DNA of 64,000 nucleotides from Bacteroidales bacterium (GCA_016707785.1 JADJGZ010000019.1:1-64000); one strand, 5' to 3'; positions 46,201 through 54,866 are shown, counted from the stretch's first letter. Numbers and translations: made by a program. The notes: a model not told the origin generated them from the letters alone.

Positions 46201-47325
46201 GTGGCTGGTAATAGAGACTGAAAGCTTCGTACCATCCTTCTGTATCAGTAAGTTTTCATAATCGTTAATAACCCCTTTTTCGAAAAGGAGTTTAAGCATT
46301 TTATTCCGACTCTCGATATCAGCATAAACTACATCAACTGTTTTACCGATAAGTTCCTCAGCGTGATAACCGGATAGTTTATAAACCGATGGAGAAAGTT
46401 CCAGGATATTTCCTTTTACGTCGGAACGATAGTACAGATCAAGGAATGAATTAAAGATTGCCTGGTATTTGTCGGCATTTTCCCTGAAATCTTCTTCTGA
46501 TTTTTTTCGTTGGGTGATATCATGACTGATTCCAACTATTCCAATCACGTTTCCATCAGCATCCAACTGGGGTATTTTATTGCCGATGAGCCATTTTTTT
46601 TCTCCTGATGGAGTAAGCAGGCATGCTTCCCGGTTCAGGATGGGTTCTTTTGTTTTGATAATCTGCTGATCTTCTGCTTCTGTGATCTGAACGATATCCT
46701 TTGGATAAAAATCAGCATCTTTCTTACCTATCACTTCTTCAATCGCTGACATCCCCAATAATTCGGCTTCAGCATGGTTGAGCATGGTTTTCCTTCCATG
46801 CAGGTCCTTGAAGTAAATTGGATCAGGAATGTTATTAATGATTGTATTCAGAAGGATTTTCTCACTTTGAAGTTTTTCTTCTGCAGAAATGCGCCTCATG
46901 ACTTCGCAGGCCGCCATGCAGGATTGGGCCAGCAATTTGACAATAGGTTCAAGGTCCTTGATCTGGTTGTATTTGAATTCTGTTGCCCTGCCTAATACCA
47001 GCAGACCAAATGAATCCAGGACAAATCCGTAATAATATTCTTCTTTATAAACCTGGCAATATTGACTGTTTCCGCCTTCAGCATGTAATTTACTAACAAG
47101 CTCTCCTATTAATGACTTATGAACTGAATCTTCCTTTATGAAATAAGGAACTGAATAGATAGGTTTGAAGCTGTCTTTTTCCAGGCGGCTCACGCTAACC
47201 ATAGTACATCCTAATTTCTTTAGGAAAGCGTGGGTAGATTTCTTGAGTGTCTTATTCAAGTCCAGCTCCCCTCCAACAGAGAGGGCAAGTTCAAGCAGCA
47301 CCTGGTTCCAGATATAATTTTCCAT
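43261..47325 (-). CDS. multi-PAS/GAF hybrid histidine kinase with receiver and HPt
   Basis: 1354 residues from ATG 47325, which follows the FIST stop as TAA-G-ATG; an ATG at 47346 overlapping the FIST gene is possible. No membrane helices are seen, so it is cytoplasmic. Approximate order: N-terminal GAF-like domain (1-155), PAS (165-285, NNIPDPIYFKDLHGR), PAS (290-410), PAS (415-540, WQFALEGSGDGVWDW), GAF (545-715, GVQLEVDRVYIFDY), PAS (725-845), HisKA (RFLANMSHEIRTPLN), ATPase (NLVSNAIKFTREG; GGTGLGLPIS), receiver (ILMDLQMPVMDG) and HPt with AHKIKSS. All catalytic motifs are intact, giving a complete phosphorelay in one chain. Its output partner is not encoded nearby. The FIST protein just upstream is the likely sensory partner. 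Confidence 0.93.
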   Translation of the reverse strand: MENYIWNQVLLELALSVGGELDLNKTLKKSTHAFLKKLGCTMVSVSRLEKDSFKPIYSVPYFIKEDSVHKSLIGELVSKLHAEGGNSQYCQVYKEEYYYGFVLDSFGLLVLGRATEFKYNQIKDLEPIVKLLAQSCMAACEVMRRISAEEKLQSEKILLNTIINNIPDPIYFKDLHGRKTMLNHAEAELLGMSAIEEVIGKKDADFYPKDIVQITEAEDQQIIKTKEPILNREACLLTPSGEKKWLIGNKIPQLDADGNVIGIVGISHDITQRKKSEEDFRENADKYQAIFNSFLDLYYRSDVKGNILELSPSVYKLSGYHAEELIGKTVDVVYADIESRNKMLKLLFEKGVINDYENLLIQKDGTKLSVSITSHLIKDENGNPAFIEGTIRDISERKRAEQIVRVSDERWQFALEGSGDGVWDWNILTNDVFFSRQWKAMLGYEESEIGHIIDEWESRIHPDDRKRVTTDLHNHFNSKAPYFINEHRVQCKDGSYKWILARGKVIHTVSGDESDRVLGTFTDITNRKQAEEKLNKLSNLQNLLTHLATDFINIPIENSAEAVNQLLSLIGVQLEVDRVYIFDYDELSDTMSNTFEWCGKGISPEIENLQEIPNELIPEWVSTHRSGEIMTIPDVNELPQGSNLRNILEPQGIKTLITIPMMFKNECLGFVGFDSVKMIRVWNKEEITFLRVLADLLSNVKDRKRTEEALRKREAYLKAIFNNIPYQMWLKDTKGKFLAVNEAFVNTFELDSIDSTIGKTVEDLWEPEVAGHFREQDEEVMKSSKLMTIEERLEVKGNKRWYEIYRAPILDEKGELLGTTGIARDITNRKDADRELKKATEAAESANSAKSRFLANMSHEIRTPLNAIIGMINMLDNTHLDDPQKKILRNLNSSSDSLFNIINDILDFSKIESGQLELEKTEFYIKDVVKKVFDTQEYKAEDKNIEFNYTIDANISPMLTGDPLRLQQVLVNLVSNAIKFTREGRVDLKCKLLSKEKGSNRIKFAVEDTGIGINPDHLSKIFESFQQEDESITRTYGGTGLGLPISKQLVELMGGSIHVESMKDVGSKFYFIIELQEGVPSEKNTVCEVVKPTQEALKDTRVLLVEDNKFNQIIAQSLLEKWQTKIQIAENGQQAVDILKTTAFDIILMDLQMPVMDGLTASKIIRDQLKINTPILALTANVLKGVIENCADAGMNGYISKPFNPDDFYLKMLSLIQNSQPVNGKEKIEEPSESQFITNGSYMDLSIISKILKGDEEQVTRMIRKFIEVTPAYVKDLVNAYKENNIEGVEIYAHKIKSSIDLVGSIEMKETIGKIHEYCKMWDQLHQLHKLVPEFGKQYEKLILQLTDELQVRA

Positions 47326-47326
47326 C

Positions 47327-48463
47327 TTATCCTTCAAATATTCCAACTACAGAAGTTTTATTATAAAACTCAAGGTAATCATGCCCTGAATTGGCTATTT
47401 CACCTAAAGAAAGGGCTCCAATCAGCCGGGTTTCCCCTGCTGCGATCCGCAGTTCTTCAGTAAACTTATCACCGAGAAATTGAGCCCGTGTGATACAATC
47501 TATAAAAAAGGTGACAGTATTCTGTTTCCCCGGAACCATGGATTTGGTTTCCCTGAAAACATTTTCTGCAATACTCCTTGACTTGGCAGTACCAGCCAGC
47601 AAGGATTCAGCATCTCCTTTCAAAACATATACGAATGAATTAACTGGTAATTCACCCAGGCAGATCATGGATTTATTCATGGTTTGAACAGGGTCTCTGA
47701 CGAGTAATTCATCTGCCACTTTCACGATTCCTAAGGGGTAACTCCTGGCGATTTCTTCGAATAATTGAGATTTCCCTTTTTCTCCTTCCTGATTACCGAT
47801 AAAATCGAGGTAAACTTCACTGGCAGGTTTCCAGTCGATAGATTGAACACTATTATAACTGGATTCAGTAATTTTCATGGGCTGTGAAACCGGGTGCCAT
47901 CCATGTGCTACTCCAACACCACTAATTGTATCGGCAAAAGCAAATAAAGCCGCATCCTGGAGAATCCCTTTGGGAGTAATGACACATGGAATAGGTGTGA
48001 AATTGGCTGAACCGGCACCTCCTCCGATATAGTTCGATTGTAATCCGAAATAATTAAAGGTAGCGTCCAGCAACGGGGCAATGGTTTTGCTCATTCCGTC
48101 CACAAAAATGAAAGTCGTTTTATCAACAACGGGCTTACCCTGAAATGGCAATGCGAATTCCTGATCGAAATCAGTACCTTCTTCACTGATATTTTCCAGT
48201 ATCAAGGTCGAAACCTCCTGGGTCAGGCCTGCCACGATAAAACCGGTTGAAATTGATTCCAGCTCTGTCAAAACTTGTGGGAATACTCCCCCAAAAACAG
48301 GCTTTGACAATCCTTTTAAAAAATTATCAAAATTACCGGGGTTCAATGACAATGTTTCAGTGGCCAATACCATTACAGATCTGACAGATACTTCAGATTC
48401 AGTTGCAAGGATCGAGGCCTTCAATTTAGCAAGGTCACCATTCCTGTCAATGTTTATGATCAT
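47327..48463 (-). CDS. FIST-domain sensory protein
   Basis: 378 residues covering FIST_N and FIST_C: VFGGVFPQVL and KTTFIFVDGMS in the N-terminal half, NYIGGGAGSANF in the middle, and SGVGVAHGWHPVSQPMKITE and LIGALSLGEIANSGHDYLEF in the C-terminal half. FIST domains are proposed small-ligand sensors (possibly amino acids) found with kinases and cyclases. There is no signal peptide, so it is cytoplasmic. Its stop TAA is one base from the ATG of the giant hybrid kinase, a strong sign of joint translation and function. The region 48464-48670 upstream shows no gene. Confidence 0.92.
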   Translation of the reverse strand: MIINIDRNGDLAKLKASILATESEVSVRSVMVLATETLSLNPGNFDNFLKGLSKPVFGGVFPQVLTELESISTGFIVAGLTQEVSTLILENISEEGTDFDQEFALPFQGKPVVDKTTFIFVDGMSKTIAPLLDATFNYFGLQSNYIGGGAGSANFTPIPCVITPKGILQDAALFAFADTISGVGVAHGWHPVSQPMKITESSYNSVQSIDWKPASEVYLDFIGNQEGEKGKSQLFEEIARSYPLGIVKVADELLVRDPVQTMNKSMICLGELPVNSFVYVLKGDAESLLAGTAKSRSIAENVFRETKSMVPGKQNTVTFFIDCITRAQFLGDKFTEELRIAAGETRLIGALSLGEIANSGHDYLEFYNKTSVVGIFEG

Positions 48464-48673
48464 AGTCCAACTGGTTTTATTGATAAAAGCCTGGAGAATT
48501 TGTCTATCAGATAGTATTCACCTTTTATTTATCAACTTACCTATCTATTTGTAATACACTGAGAGGTGAAATAAGCTGAAGTGATCTTATTTTTTATATG
48601 AGTAAAATCCCCTGAAGTAAATAGTACTGAAAAACTGAGGCACTCGGAAGATCTAAACAATTAAGGAATTCAG

Positions 48674-48887
48674 AATTTGGAAGAAAATTCGATTTGATTT
48701 AAGAATGTCGATTAACGAATTTGGAATTGAGAAGAAAATTCGATTTGAATTAAGAATGTCGATTAACGAATTGGGAATTGAGAAGAAAATTCGATTTAAA
48801 TTAAGAATGTCGATTAACGAATTTGGAATTGAGAAGAAAATTCGATTTGAATTAAGAATGTCGATTAACGAATTTGGAATTGAGAAG
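48674..48887. repeat. 51-bp tandem repeat, about four copies
   Basis: Unit starts AATTTGGAATTGAGAAGAAA and ends GTCGATTAACG, 51 bp. Copy 1 (48674-48717) lacks 7 bp. Copies 2-4 start at 48718, 48769 and 48820 and differ by only a few bases, and copy 5 is partial (48871-48887). Because 51 is divisible by three, both strands are open with a 17-residue periodic peptide, but neither looks like a real protein. One degenerate copy lies near 12.22 kb. There are no variable spacers, so it is not a CRISPR array. Confidence 0.9.
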
Positions 48888-48926
48888 TATGCTACTTCAA
48901 AAATTGTTAATCGCTTGCACGTCAGG

Positions 48927-49024
48927 CCGGAAGACACCAACGGGTTTGTGATATCGGAAAATCAACCTTATAAATCCAAACCCCGTCGGGTCCGGAAGAC
49001 ACCGCCGGGTTTCGAGATTGGGAA
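48927..49024. repeat. pair of imperfect direct repeats (about 33 bp, 65 bp apart)
   Basis: CCGGAAGACACCAACGGGTTT at 48927 and CCGGAAGACACCGCCGGGTTT at 48992 each continue with a GAGAT/TGATAT..GG tail. They are more GC-rich than the surroundings and belong to the repeat-rich 48.65-49.15 kb spacer between the two kinase loci. Confidence 0.65.
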
Positions 49025-49070
49025 ATCTTACTTAATTAATACCTGTGTTCACTTTGGCCAATTCTAATAA

Positions 49071-49149
49071 CTTTAGGCACTCTAGCTCACTCTAGCTCAC
49101 TCTAGGCACTTTAGTTCACTCTAGCTCACTCTAGGCACTTTAGTTCACT
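49071..49149. repeat. 10-bp minisatellite CACTCTAGCT / GGCACTTTAG
   Basis: About eight head-to-tail units of CACTCTAGCT, CACTCTAGGC and ACTTTAGTT run up to and across the stop codon (49145-49147) of the hybrid kinase gene. This is a slippage-prone array at the 3' end of the gene. Confidence 0.85.
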
Positions 49150-50677
49150 TCCCCCCCAAAACACTGGTAATTTTTCGATAAAAATCATTGGCATCAAAAG
49201 GTTTGGACACATAACCATCCATTCCGGCTTCGATACATTTTTCCATCACACCTTTTACTACATTGGCAGTAAGCGCCAGGATAGGGGTTTCAATCTTCAT
49301 TTCATTTCTTAATAAAGAGGTAGCTGTAATCCCATCCATTTCAGGCATTTGAATATCCATTAATATCAGGTCATACTTATGTTTGCCTATTAATTCGATG
49401 GCTTTCTTTCCATTTTCAGCCACATCCGATACAGCACCCCATTTCATGAGGAGGGCCTGGGCAATAAACTGGTTGAACTTATTATCTTCCACCAGCAGAA
49501 TCCTGACTCCTTCGAGTGATTCACTTGTTGGAACAGGTGTACTATCGGGGATTTGAACAGCAGGCTGAAGACCCATTGGCAGTTCAATGGTAAAATAAAA
49601 TGTACTCCCTGAATCTTTCTTGCTATTTAACTGTAATTTCCCTCCCATCAATCCTACCAGCTGACTGCTTATGGCTAAGCCCAGTCCGGTTCCACCATAG
49701 ATCCGGGTTGTACTTTCATCCTCCTGTTTAAAACTGTCGAAAATCTTTTTCTGATTCTCAGGGCTTACACCGATCCCGGTATCGATAACACTGAATTTTA
49801 TCCTGAAATGACCATTTTCGATGGCAAGCAATTCATTCCTGATCTCAACCTTGCCTTCGGAGGTAAATTTTATGGCGTTACTCAGGAGGTTTTGCAAAAC
49901 CTGCTGAATTCTGACCGGGTCGCCTAAAAGGCAGGATTTAATGGCCGGATCTGAAATCATCCCGAATTGAAGATCCTTCTCGCGGGCTTTATATTTATAG
50001 GTATCATAGATATTCCGAAAGAGTTCATGAATATCGAAATCAGTTCTTTCGAGATCGATTTCACCGGATTCAATTTTGGAAAAATCCAGGATATCGGTTA
50101 TAATACTTAACAGGTTATCCGATGAGGTATTGAGATTTCGAAGCAAGATCTGTTGTTTGTCATCCAGGCCTGTATCACCCAGAATCCTGATCATGCCTAC
50201 AATGGCATTCAGCGGGGTTCTGATCTCATGGCTCATATTGGCCAGGAACCTTGATTTGGCAAGACTTGCTGCCTGGGCGGCTTCGGTTGCTTTCTTTAAA
50301 GCCTTTTCAGCATTTTTCCGGTTTGTAATGTCTTTATATTGCCATAAATGCCCTAAGAAAGTGTTTCCTGAAATAATAGGCAAATAGTCCCTTTCGAAAA
50401 AGATGCCGTTTGGCAGCTCAAGCTCTTCTCCTATCACCGGTTTCAGTTCACTGATGATTTGGAGGATACGTTGAGAAAAATGCGTTGGGTTACTGAACAT
50501 ATGCCCGGAATCATCTGCAGCCCGGGAGCAATCAATACCCAGCATCATGTCGGGTTCCAGCGGGATTTTAAAAAGGTTGCAGAAATGTTTGTTGATAAGG
50601 GCAATTCTCCGATGCTCATCTTCAACCAGGATCCCTGCTTCAAGATTATGAATCAGGGTTGAAAGCCTGTAAGTCAT
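49145..50677 (-). CDS. PAS-hybrid histidine kinase with receiver
   Basis: 510 residues: PAS (about 5-115, IHNLEAGILVEDEHRRIALI), HisKA (RFLANMSHEIRTPLN, H150), ATPase (NLLSNAIKFTSEG, GGTGLGLAISSQL) and receiver (ILMDIQMPEMDG). It has no membrane helix. The frame upstream of the ATG stays open as DKKSKAELVS before the PAS domain, which is the usual linker of such kinases, and it runs into the end of the GAF gene at 50703. Removing one G near 50699 would fuse both into one GAF-PAS-kinase-receiver protein, so this ATG may be internal. The 3' end is within a minisatellite. Confidence 0.9.
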   Translation of the reverse strand: MTYRLSTLIHNLEAGILVEDEHRRIALINKHFCNLFKIPLEPDMMLGIDCSRAADDSGHMFSNPTHFSQRILQIISELKPVIGEELELPNGIFFERDYLPIISGNTFLGHLWQYKDITNRKNAEKALKKATEAAQAASLAKSRFLANMSHEIRTPLNAIVGMIRILGDTGLDDKQQILLRNLNTSSDNLLSIITDILDFSKIESGEIDLERTDFDIHELFRNIYDTYKYKAREKDLQFGMISDPAIKSCLLGDPVRIQQVLQNLLSNAIKFTSEGKVEIRNELLAIENGHFRIKFSVIDTGIGVSPENQKKIFDSFKQEDESTTRIYGGTGLGLAISSQLVGLMGGKLQLNSKKDSGSTFYFTIELPMGLQPAVQIPDSTPVPTSESLEGVRILLVEDNKFNQFIAQALLMKWGAVSDVAENGKKAIELIGKHKYDLILMDIQMPEMDGITATSLLRNEMKIETPILALTANVVKGVMEKCIEAGMDGYVSKPFDANDFYRKITSVLGGK

Positions 50678-50702
50678 GGATACCAGTTCAGCTTTCGATT
50701 TC

Positions 50703-51206
50703 TTATCCGTCGGAGATATCTCTTTTTATTATCAGGCCAGCTGCATAAGAAGCTATAAGGATAAAGAGTGCAATCAAATCATCCGAAAAATAATCCTCTT
50801 CACTACTGCTCACAGCAAGTATGCCCAACAACTCATCTCCGTTTTTCAGCGGGATCTGGAGTAGCATAGATGAGGCATTTGCTTCTTCTTCAAAAAACCT
50901 TGCAAACGGGTCATCAATAGAATTAAGCAATGAATATCCAGCCTCATTGAAATGCTGAGATGCCAGTTGAAAACATTGGAGTGCAGTATCCCCTGAAACA
51001 GAATCCTGCTTTTCATGTGATATTTTAATGAAAGTCACATTTTCCTGATCCCAGAAGTATAGATTCCAATGAAGTGTCCCTGGCAATTCAGTGAAAACCA
51101 ATTCCAATTCCCTGTTCAATTGAGGCAAGCTGAAAGGATCGGAATTAATCCGGCCCATTTGATTCAGTTTACCAATTACTCTATAATACGGAATGGAATG
51201 TGACAT
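50703..51206 (-). CDS. GAF-domain protein, probably N-terminus of the adjacent kinase
   Basis: 167 residues. The GAF-type core shows WNLYFWDQENVTFIKIS, CFQLASQHF, SSMLLQIPLKNGDELLGILA and FSDDLIALFILIASYAAGLI. It ends at RDISDG-stop. Dropping one G of GACGGATAAG gives SDDKKSKAELVS and continues in frame into the PAS domain of the kinase 26 bp away. Either it is a separate small sensor co-translated with the kinase, or a one-base frameshift split one gene. Confidence 0.75.
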   Translation of the reverse strand: MSHSIPYYRVIGKLNQMGRINSDPFSLPQLNRELELVFTELPGTLHWNLYFWDQENVTFIKISHEKQDSVSGDTALQCFQLASQHFNEAGYSLLNSIDDPFARFFEEEANASSMLLQIPLKNGDELLGILAVSSSEEDYFSDDLIALFILIASYAAGLIIKRDISDG

Positions 51207-51491
51207 ATAAGATCCCTAAAATTACCATGAGATGCCTGGATTAATTGCCATAAAGCAATAATTGTAATCATACAAACTTAAGAATACCGGAGTAATATTA
51301 AAAATTATTCAATTCAAACCCTGTAACAAAAAGCCCCAATCATGTGTTAAGATGACTGATTCGTTTTTAAGCGGGAATTATTTTTTCAAAATAAAACAAT
51401 ACCTTTCCCTGGACTACTATAGTATATACCTGATTAATAATCATTTACATGTTTGGAATAATATTTGATTTCTCAAAGCAAAACAATTGAT

Positions 51492-51929
51492 ATGTATATC
51501 CTTTTAGTAGAAGAAGATCATTTTTACGCATCAATGATCATGGGTTTTCTGAAGAAAGCCGGTTTTAGTAATATCAAGCATATTGATAATGGTGTGGATT
51601 GCCTTTTGCAGGTTTATGAGGAAAGCACGCCTGATCTTGTAATACTTGATTCTCATCTTTCCAGGGTTAACGGTGTTGATGTTATTCAGAAACTGGTAAC
51701 TCATAAACCAGGGATGAAAATCCTTGTGATGAAGCCACTGACAAGCAGCAAAAAATTCGTTGAACCCAGTCATCGTGCCGTGATTGATATCATTCTGAAA
51801 GATGAACTGGTACTGGATCATTTGATGCCCCATATACATATTATTCATTCAGAAGTTGTACAAAGAAAGAAAAGCAGGCCTGTTACGAATATGCTTGTGA
51901 ATTTCAAGCGGTTCATCTTTGCTCCTTAA
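51492..51929 (+). CDS. single-domain response regulator (receiver)
   Basis: 145 residues from the Met before YILLVEEDHFYASMI; an in-frame ATG at 51465 is less likely. The receiver fold has the acidic pocket (EED) and phospho-acceptor Asp in LVILDSHLSRVNG. The usual switch Thr/Ser (LTA) position reads ILVMKPL and the terminal Lys region reads IILKDEL, so signalling may be atypical. There is no output domain, only a short basic tail. It is divergent from the GAF/kinase locus, whose phosphate relay it may serve (inference). The 285-bp divergent spacer 51207-51491 has no gene. Confidence 0.8.
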   Translation: MYILLVEEDHFYASMIMGFLKKAGFSNIKHIDNGVDCLLQVYEESTPDLVILDSHLSRVNGVDVIQKLVTHKPGMKILVMKPLTSSKKFVEPSHRAVIDIILKDELVLDHLMPHIHIIHSEVVQRKKSRPVTNMLVNFKRFIFAP

Positions 51930-51980
51930 GCAGGCATCAATCAGATATTGCCTTCCGATAACCCTTGCGGTTTAAATTCC

Positions 51981-53651
51981 TTATAATTTGATAAATTTCC
52001 CTTCTGACCTGTTGCGAGAGGTGGACAAGGCATAAAAATAAATTCCCGGAGGCAGCATGGAAATATCTATTTCAAAATAATTTTCCATTCCGGCATGGGA
52101 TTGTTTACTGCCCGACTCAATCATAAATCCAACGAGGTTATAAATGCGAAGGTTCACCTTTTCATCTTTCATTAACCTGTAAGAAATTCTGATGATTTTT
52201 TCACCAGGGTTAGGATAAACCCCTGAAAGTATATTTGTGACGTCCCCATTTACTGATTGAACAGGATCATATTCGCTGGCACCGATATCAAACCTGACTC
52301 CCATTGGCCTGGGATGATTAAAATAGTCGAATAGTATTCCCCGGTTATTAAAAGAACCTTTATCAATAAGTGGAGAACCGGGTTGAATGGCATAATCTCC
52401 TTCTCCCAGGCCTGCTGACCAGGCATTTCTTGAAAAGAAATTATTTTCCAGGGAGATGTCACTGTCGCTATCAGGGATCATTATATAGCTGTCATTTCCA
52501 TTGAAGCTGGTATTCCCGTTTTCGTAATAACTATAGTTCCCGGGATCGAGAATCACATTGTTGGCGATCAGGTTATTGGCAGAAATAGTACTCTTAAACC
52601 TGATCCCATCCGATTTGGGCCGGATTATCGTATTGAAGAGTATAGAAAATGAGGAATCGGGCTGCACTGAAACATCAGTCACATAAATCCCATAACGCAT
52701 TTTCGTGCTATCATCAGGTTGGAAATACCTTCCCGGGTCAATGATGATATTATTAAAGATGCGAAATCCGCCCAGTCCATGAATTTCGATTCCATTGCCT
52801 TTGCCCTGGGTTACGAAATTGTTATAACAATCGCATTTTGAACCTCCACCGATTGTAATCCCCGACATTTGTCCGAAGATCTCCTTCTGACTGTCGTACA
52901 TCACAAGATTCCCATAAACCTGGCAATCCTCTGAGGCAGAACTCACCTGGATTCCATCCATCCCGGAGTATTGAATGATATTATTGTATACCCTGACTCC
53001 TTTCAAAAGTGAGGGCAATAGCAGGGTATCTTTTCCATTGCACTGGACTGTTTGACCGAAATACTTGGTACTGCCAATATACATTGCCTCATCGCCTACA
53101 TCTGAAATAAAATTGTCATGGATCAGGGTATTGTATTGTGTGAAGACATCTCTTGTGGCTGTGAGGTTGCAATCGGGATCAGTCTTGGCATTGATACCCC
53201 CGGCAATACAGTTTTTAATGGATACATGATCTATTTCATAGTCTGAGCTCTTGCTGCCCAATCCGATCCCACCTCCGCTTTCAACACGTTCGATGCTGAT
53301 GCCATAGAAAGTCCCGGGATCGCCGGTTCCTGTCAAACGGATATAGCGGCAATTTTGAATGGAAATTCCGAAATAATGGTCTGTATTAATAATTACCGGC
53401 CCGCCATTATTTATAATGATGATGGGTTGATCCGCTTCACCTTTGAGATTGCGTAACAGTAGGAATAGCCGTTGTCCGGGCTGAATATATAAGGTATCCC
53501 CCGGCAGTAACTCGTTGAAAGGGGCAAGTGTTCCATCTACCAGTGTTGTTGTGACATCAATAAAATAACCGGTGTTGCGCGCTGAGCTATATATCGGGAG
53601 AATGGCTATGAATGCCAATAGTATAATTCCCCAATATTTCCCGGTTTTCAT
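51981..53651 (-). CDS. secreted right-handed parallel beta-helix protein, T9SS cargo
   Basis: 556 residues. Signal peptide (MKTGKYWGIILLAFIAILPI). The body is made of parallel beta-helix coils, with repeats such as IEIHGLGGFRIFNNIIID, VRVYNNIIQYSGMDGIQV and SGITIGGGSKCDCYNNFV, like NosD or pectate-lyase-type proteins. It ends in a T9SS sorting domain (VYPNPGEKIIRISYRL ... EGKFIKL). It may bind or cleave polysaccharide, but no lyase catalytic triad was identified. It is the last gene of the minus-strand glycan cluster, 16 bp after the GT2 gene, so it is probably co-expressed with surface-polysaccharide synthesis. Confidence 0.85.
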   Translation of the reverse strand: MKTGKYWGIILLAFIAILPIYSSARNTGYFIDVTTTLVDGTLAPFNELLPGDTLYIQPGQRLFLLLRNLKGEADQPIIIINNGGPVIINTDHYFGISIQNCRYIRLTGTGDPGTFYGISIERVESGGGIGLGSKSSDYEIDHVSIKNCIAGGINAKTDPDCNLTATRDVFTQYNTLIHDNFISDVGDEAMYIGSTKYFGQTVQCNGKDTLLLPSLLKGVRVYNNIIQYSGMDGIQVSSASEDCQVYGNLVMYDSQKEIFGQMSGITIGGGSKCDCYNNFVTQGKGNGIEIHGLGGFRIFNNIIIDPGRYFQPDDSTKMRYGIYVTDVSVQPDSSFSILFNTIIRPKSDGIRFKSTISANNLIANNVILDPGNYSYYENGNTSFNGNDSYIMIPDSDSDISLENNFFSRNAWSAGLGEGDYAIQPGSPLIDKGSFNNRGILFDYFNHPRPMGVRFDIGASEYDPVQSVNGDVTNILSGVYPNPGEKIIRISYRLMKDEKVNLRIYNLVGFMIESGSKQSHAGMENYFEIDISMLPPGIYFYALSTSRNRSEGKFIKL

Positions 53652-53667
53652 TGTCAGACAGGCTTTA

Positions 53668-54855
53668 CTAGCCTCTTTTTGCCCGTTCCCAATTGACAGA
53701 TTGGGTCCTTTTGAGGTACCTTTTCAATCCGAGGAAAACAGAGAGATTCATGATAAAAAAGTAATAAGGGACAAACAGAAGTTTTATCCTGATGGATTTA
53801 TTTTCAAGGTACCAACCCAGTAATGCAGCCAAATAAAACAATACCTGGAGCCAGAAAAGGACATTATAGAGTCCTGTGGAAATGATACCTTCGTTGAGGG
53901 CAATAATGAGACCTAATGGCAACAATATGGCCAGGGCCAGCGGGGCCAGTGTCCAGCGAAGCACACGGTGTGAAATATATTGAAATGACAGGGTTCCATA
54001 CCTGAAGATATTCAACAGGGAACTTAACCTAACCACTGCCTGAATGCCCCCGGCAGAAATCCTGATTTTCCTTTTTAATTCTTCTTTTACATCTGCTGAA
54101 GCCGTTTCAATGGCATAAGCTTCGGGGTCATATTGAATGGTATATCCATCCTGGGCTACACGGAGGGAAATGATAAAGTCGTCGAGGAGGGTATCTTTTT
54201 CCACTTCCCGGTAGAGTTCGGTACGAATGGCAAATAATTCACCGGCAGCACCAACCACTGAGTAAAGTTCGGCATCCCATTTTTTCAGGGTAGATTCATA
54301 TTTCCAGTAAAGTCCTTCCCCGGCTCCGGCTGCAGCATCTTTTTCCTTGCTGAAAATCCTTTTTTCTCCAGAGACGCATCCCACTTTGGAATTGCTGAAA
54401 AGCTTGACAATCCTTCTGATCGATTCTTTTCCAAGCATTGTATTGGCATCACAGAATACCACAATCGGTGTTTTAACAAACTTCATTCCCCTGTTCATTG
54501 CACCAATTTTACCGTTACGTGCCGGCAGATGATGCACAGTGATTCCTTCGTACTTCTTCAGTTCATCGGGGGTACCATCATCAGAACCATCAGTAACCCA
54601 GACCATATGCAGCTTTTCCTTAGGATAATCCAATTCGAGGGAATTCCTGATTTTCTCAGCAACAAAATCCTTTTCATTGTAGGCAGCAATAAACAAGGTA
54701 ACATCAGGTTCATAATCAGCATCCGTCTTACCGCCTGATTTGAGTCCAAGGAGTCTTTTCATCCTGACAAGAACAAAAAGGAGTATTCCATAGCCTATGT
54801 AAGCATAGAAAACTATAAACAGCAGTACCCAGAAAATAATCTTTAATGTGGTCAT
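53668..54855 (-). CDS. family 2 glycosyltransferase, membrane-bound
   Basis: 395 residues: one N-terminal transmembrane helix (about 6-30), a GT-A domain (VTLFIAAYNEKDFVAEKI; nucleotide-sugar metal site VFCDANTML; LYSVVGAAGELFAIR; acceptor region LLDDFIISLRVAQDGY), and three C-terminal helices (about 295-375). This is the layout of cellulose-synthase or hyaluronan-synthase-like GT2 enzymes, but the processive QxxRW is replaced by RKIRISAGGIQ, so it may be non-processive. It probably extends a lipid-linked or surface glycan. It is followed by the beta-helix gene and preceded by fkbM, all in one strand. Confidence 0.88.
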   Translation of the reverse strand: MTTLKIIFWVLLFIVFYAYIGYGILLFVLVRMKRLLGLKSGGKTDADYEPDVTLFIAAYNEKDFVAEKIRNSLELDYPKEKLHMVWVTDGSDDGTPDELKKYEGITVHHLPARNGKIGAMNRGMKFVKTPIVVFCDANTMLGKESIRRIVKLFSNSKVGCVSGEKRIFSKEKDAAAGAGEGLYWKYESTLKKWDAELYSVVGAAGELFAIRTELYREVEKDTLLDDFIISLRVAQDGYTIQYDPEAYAIETASADVKEELKRKIRISAGGIQAVVRLSSLLNIFRYGTLSFQYISHRVLRWTLAPLALAILLPLGLIIALNEGIISTGLYNVLFWLQVLFYLAALLGWYLENKSIRIKLLFVPYYFFIMNLSVFLGLKRYLKRTQSVNWERAKRG

Positions 54856-54866
54856 CGCACTTCTTT

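Noticed and set aside
48674..48887. CRISPR array
   Set aside because: The repeats are directly adjacent with no unique spacers, and there are no cas genes.
48653..49067. Open frames on both strands with repeated 17-residue peptides
   Set aside because: They are created by the 51-bp tandem repeat. The composition is not protein-like and no start context or family match is seen.
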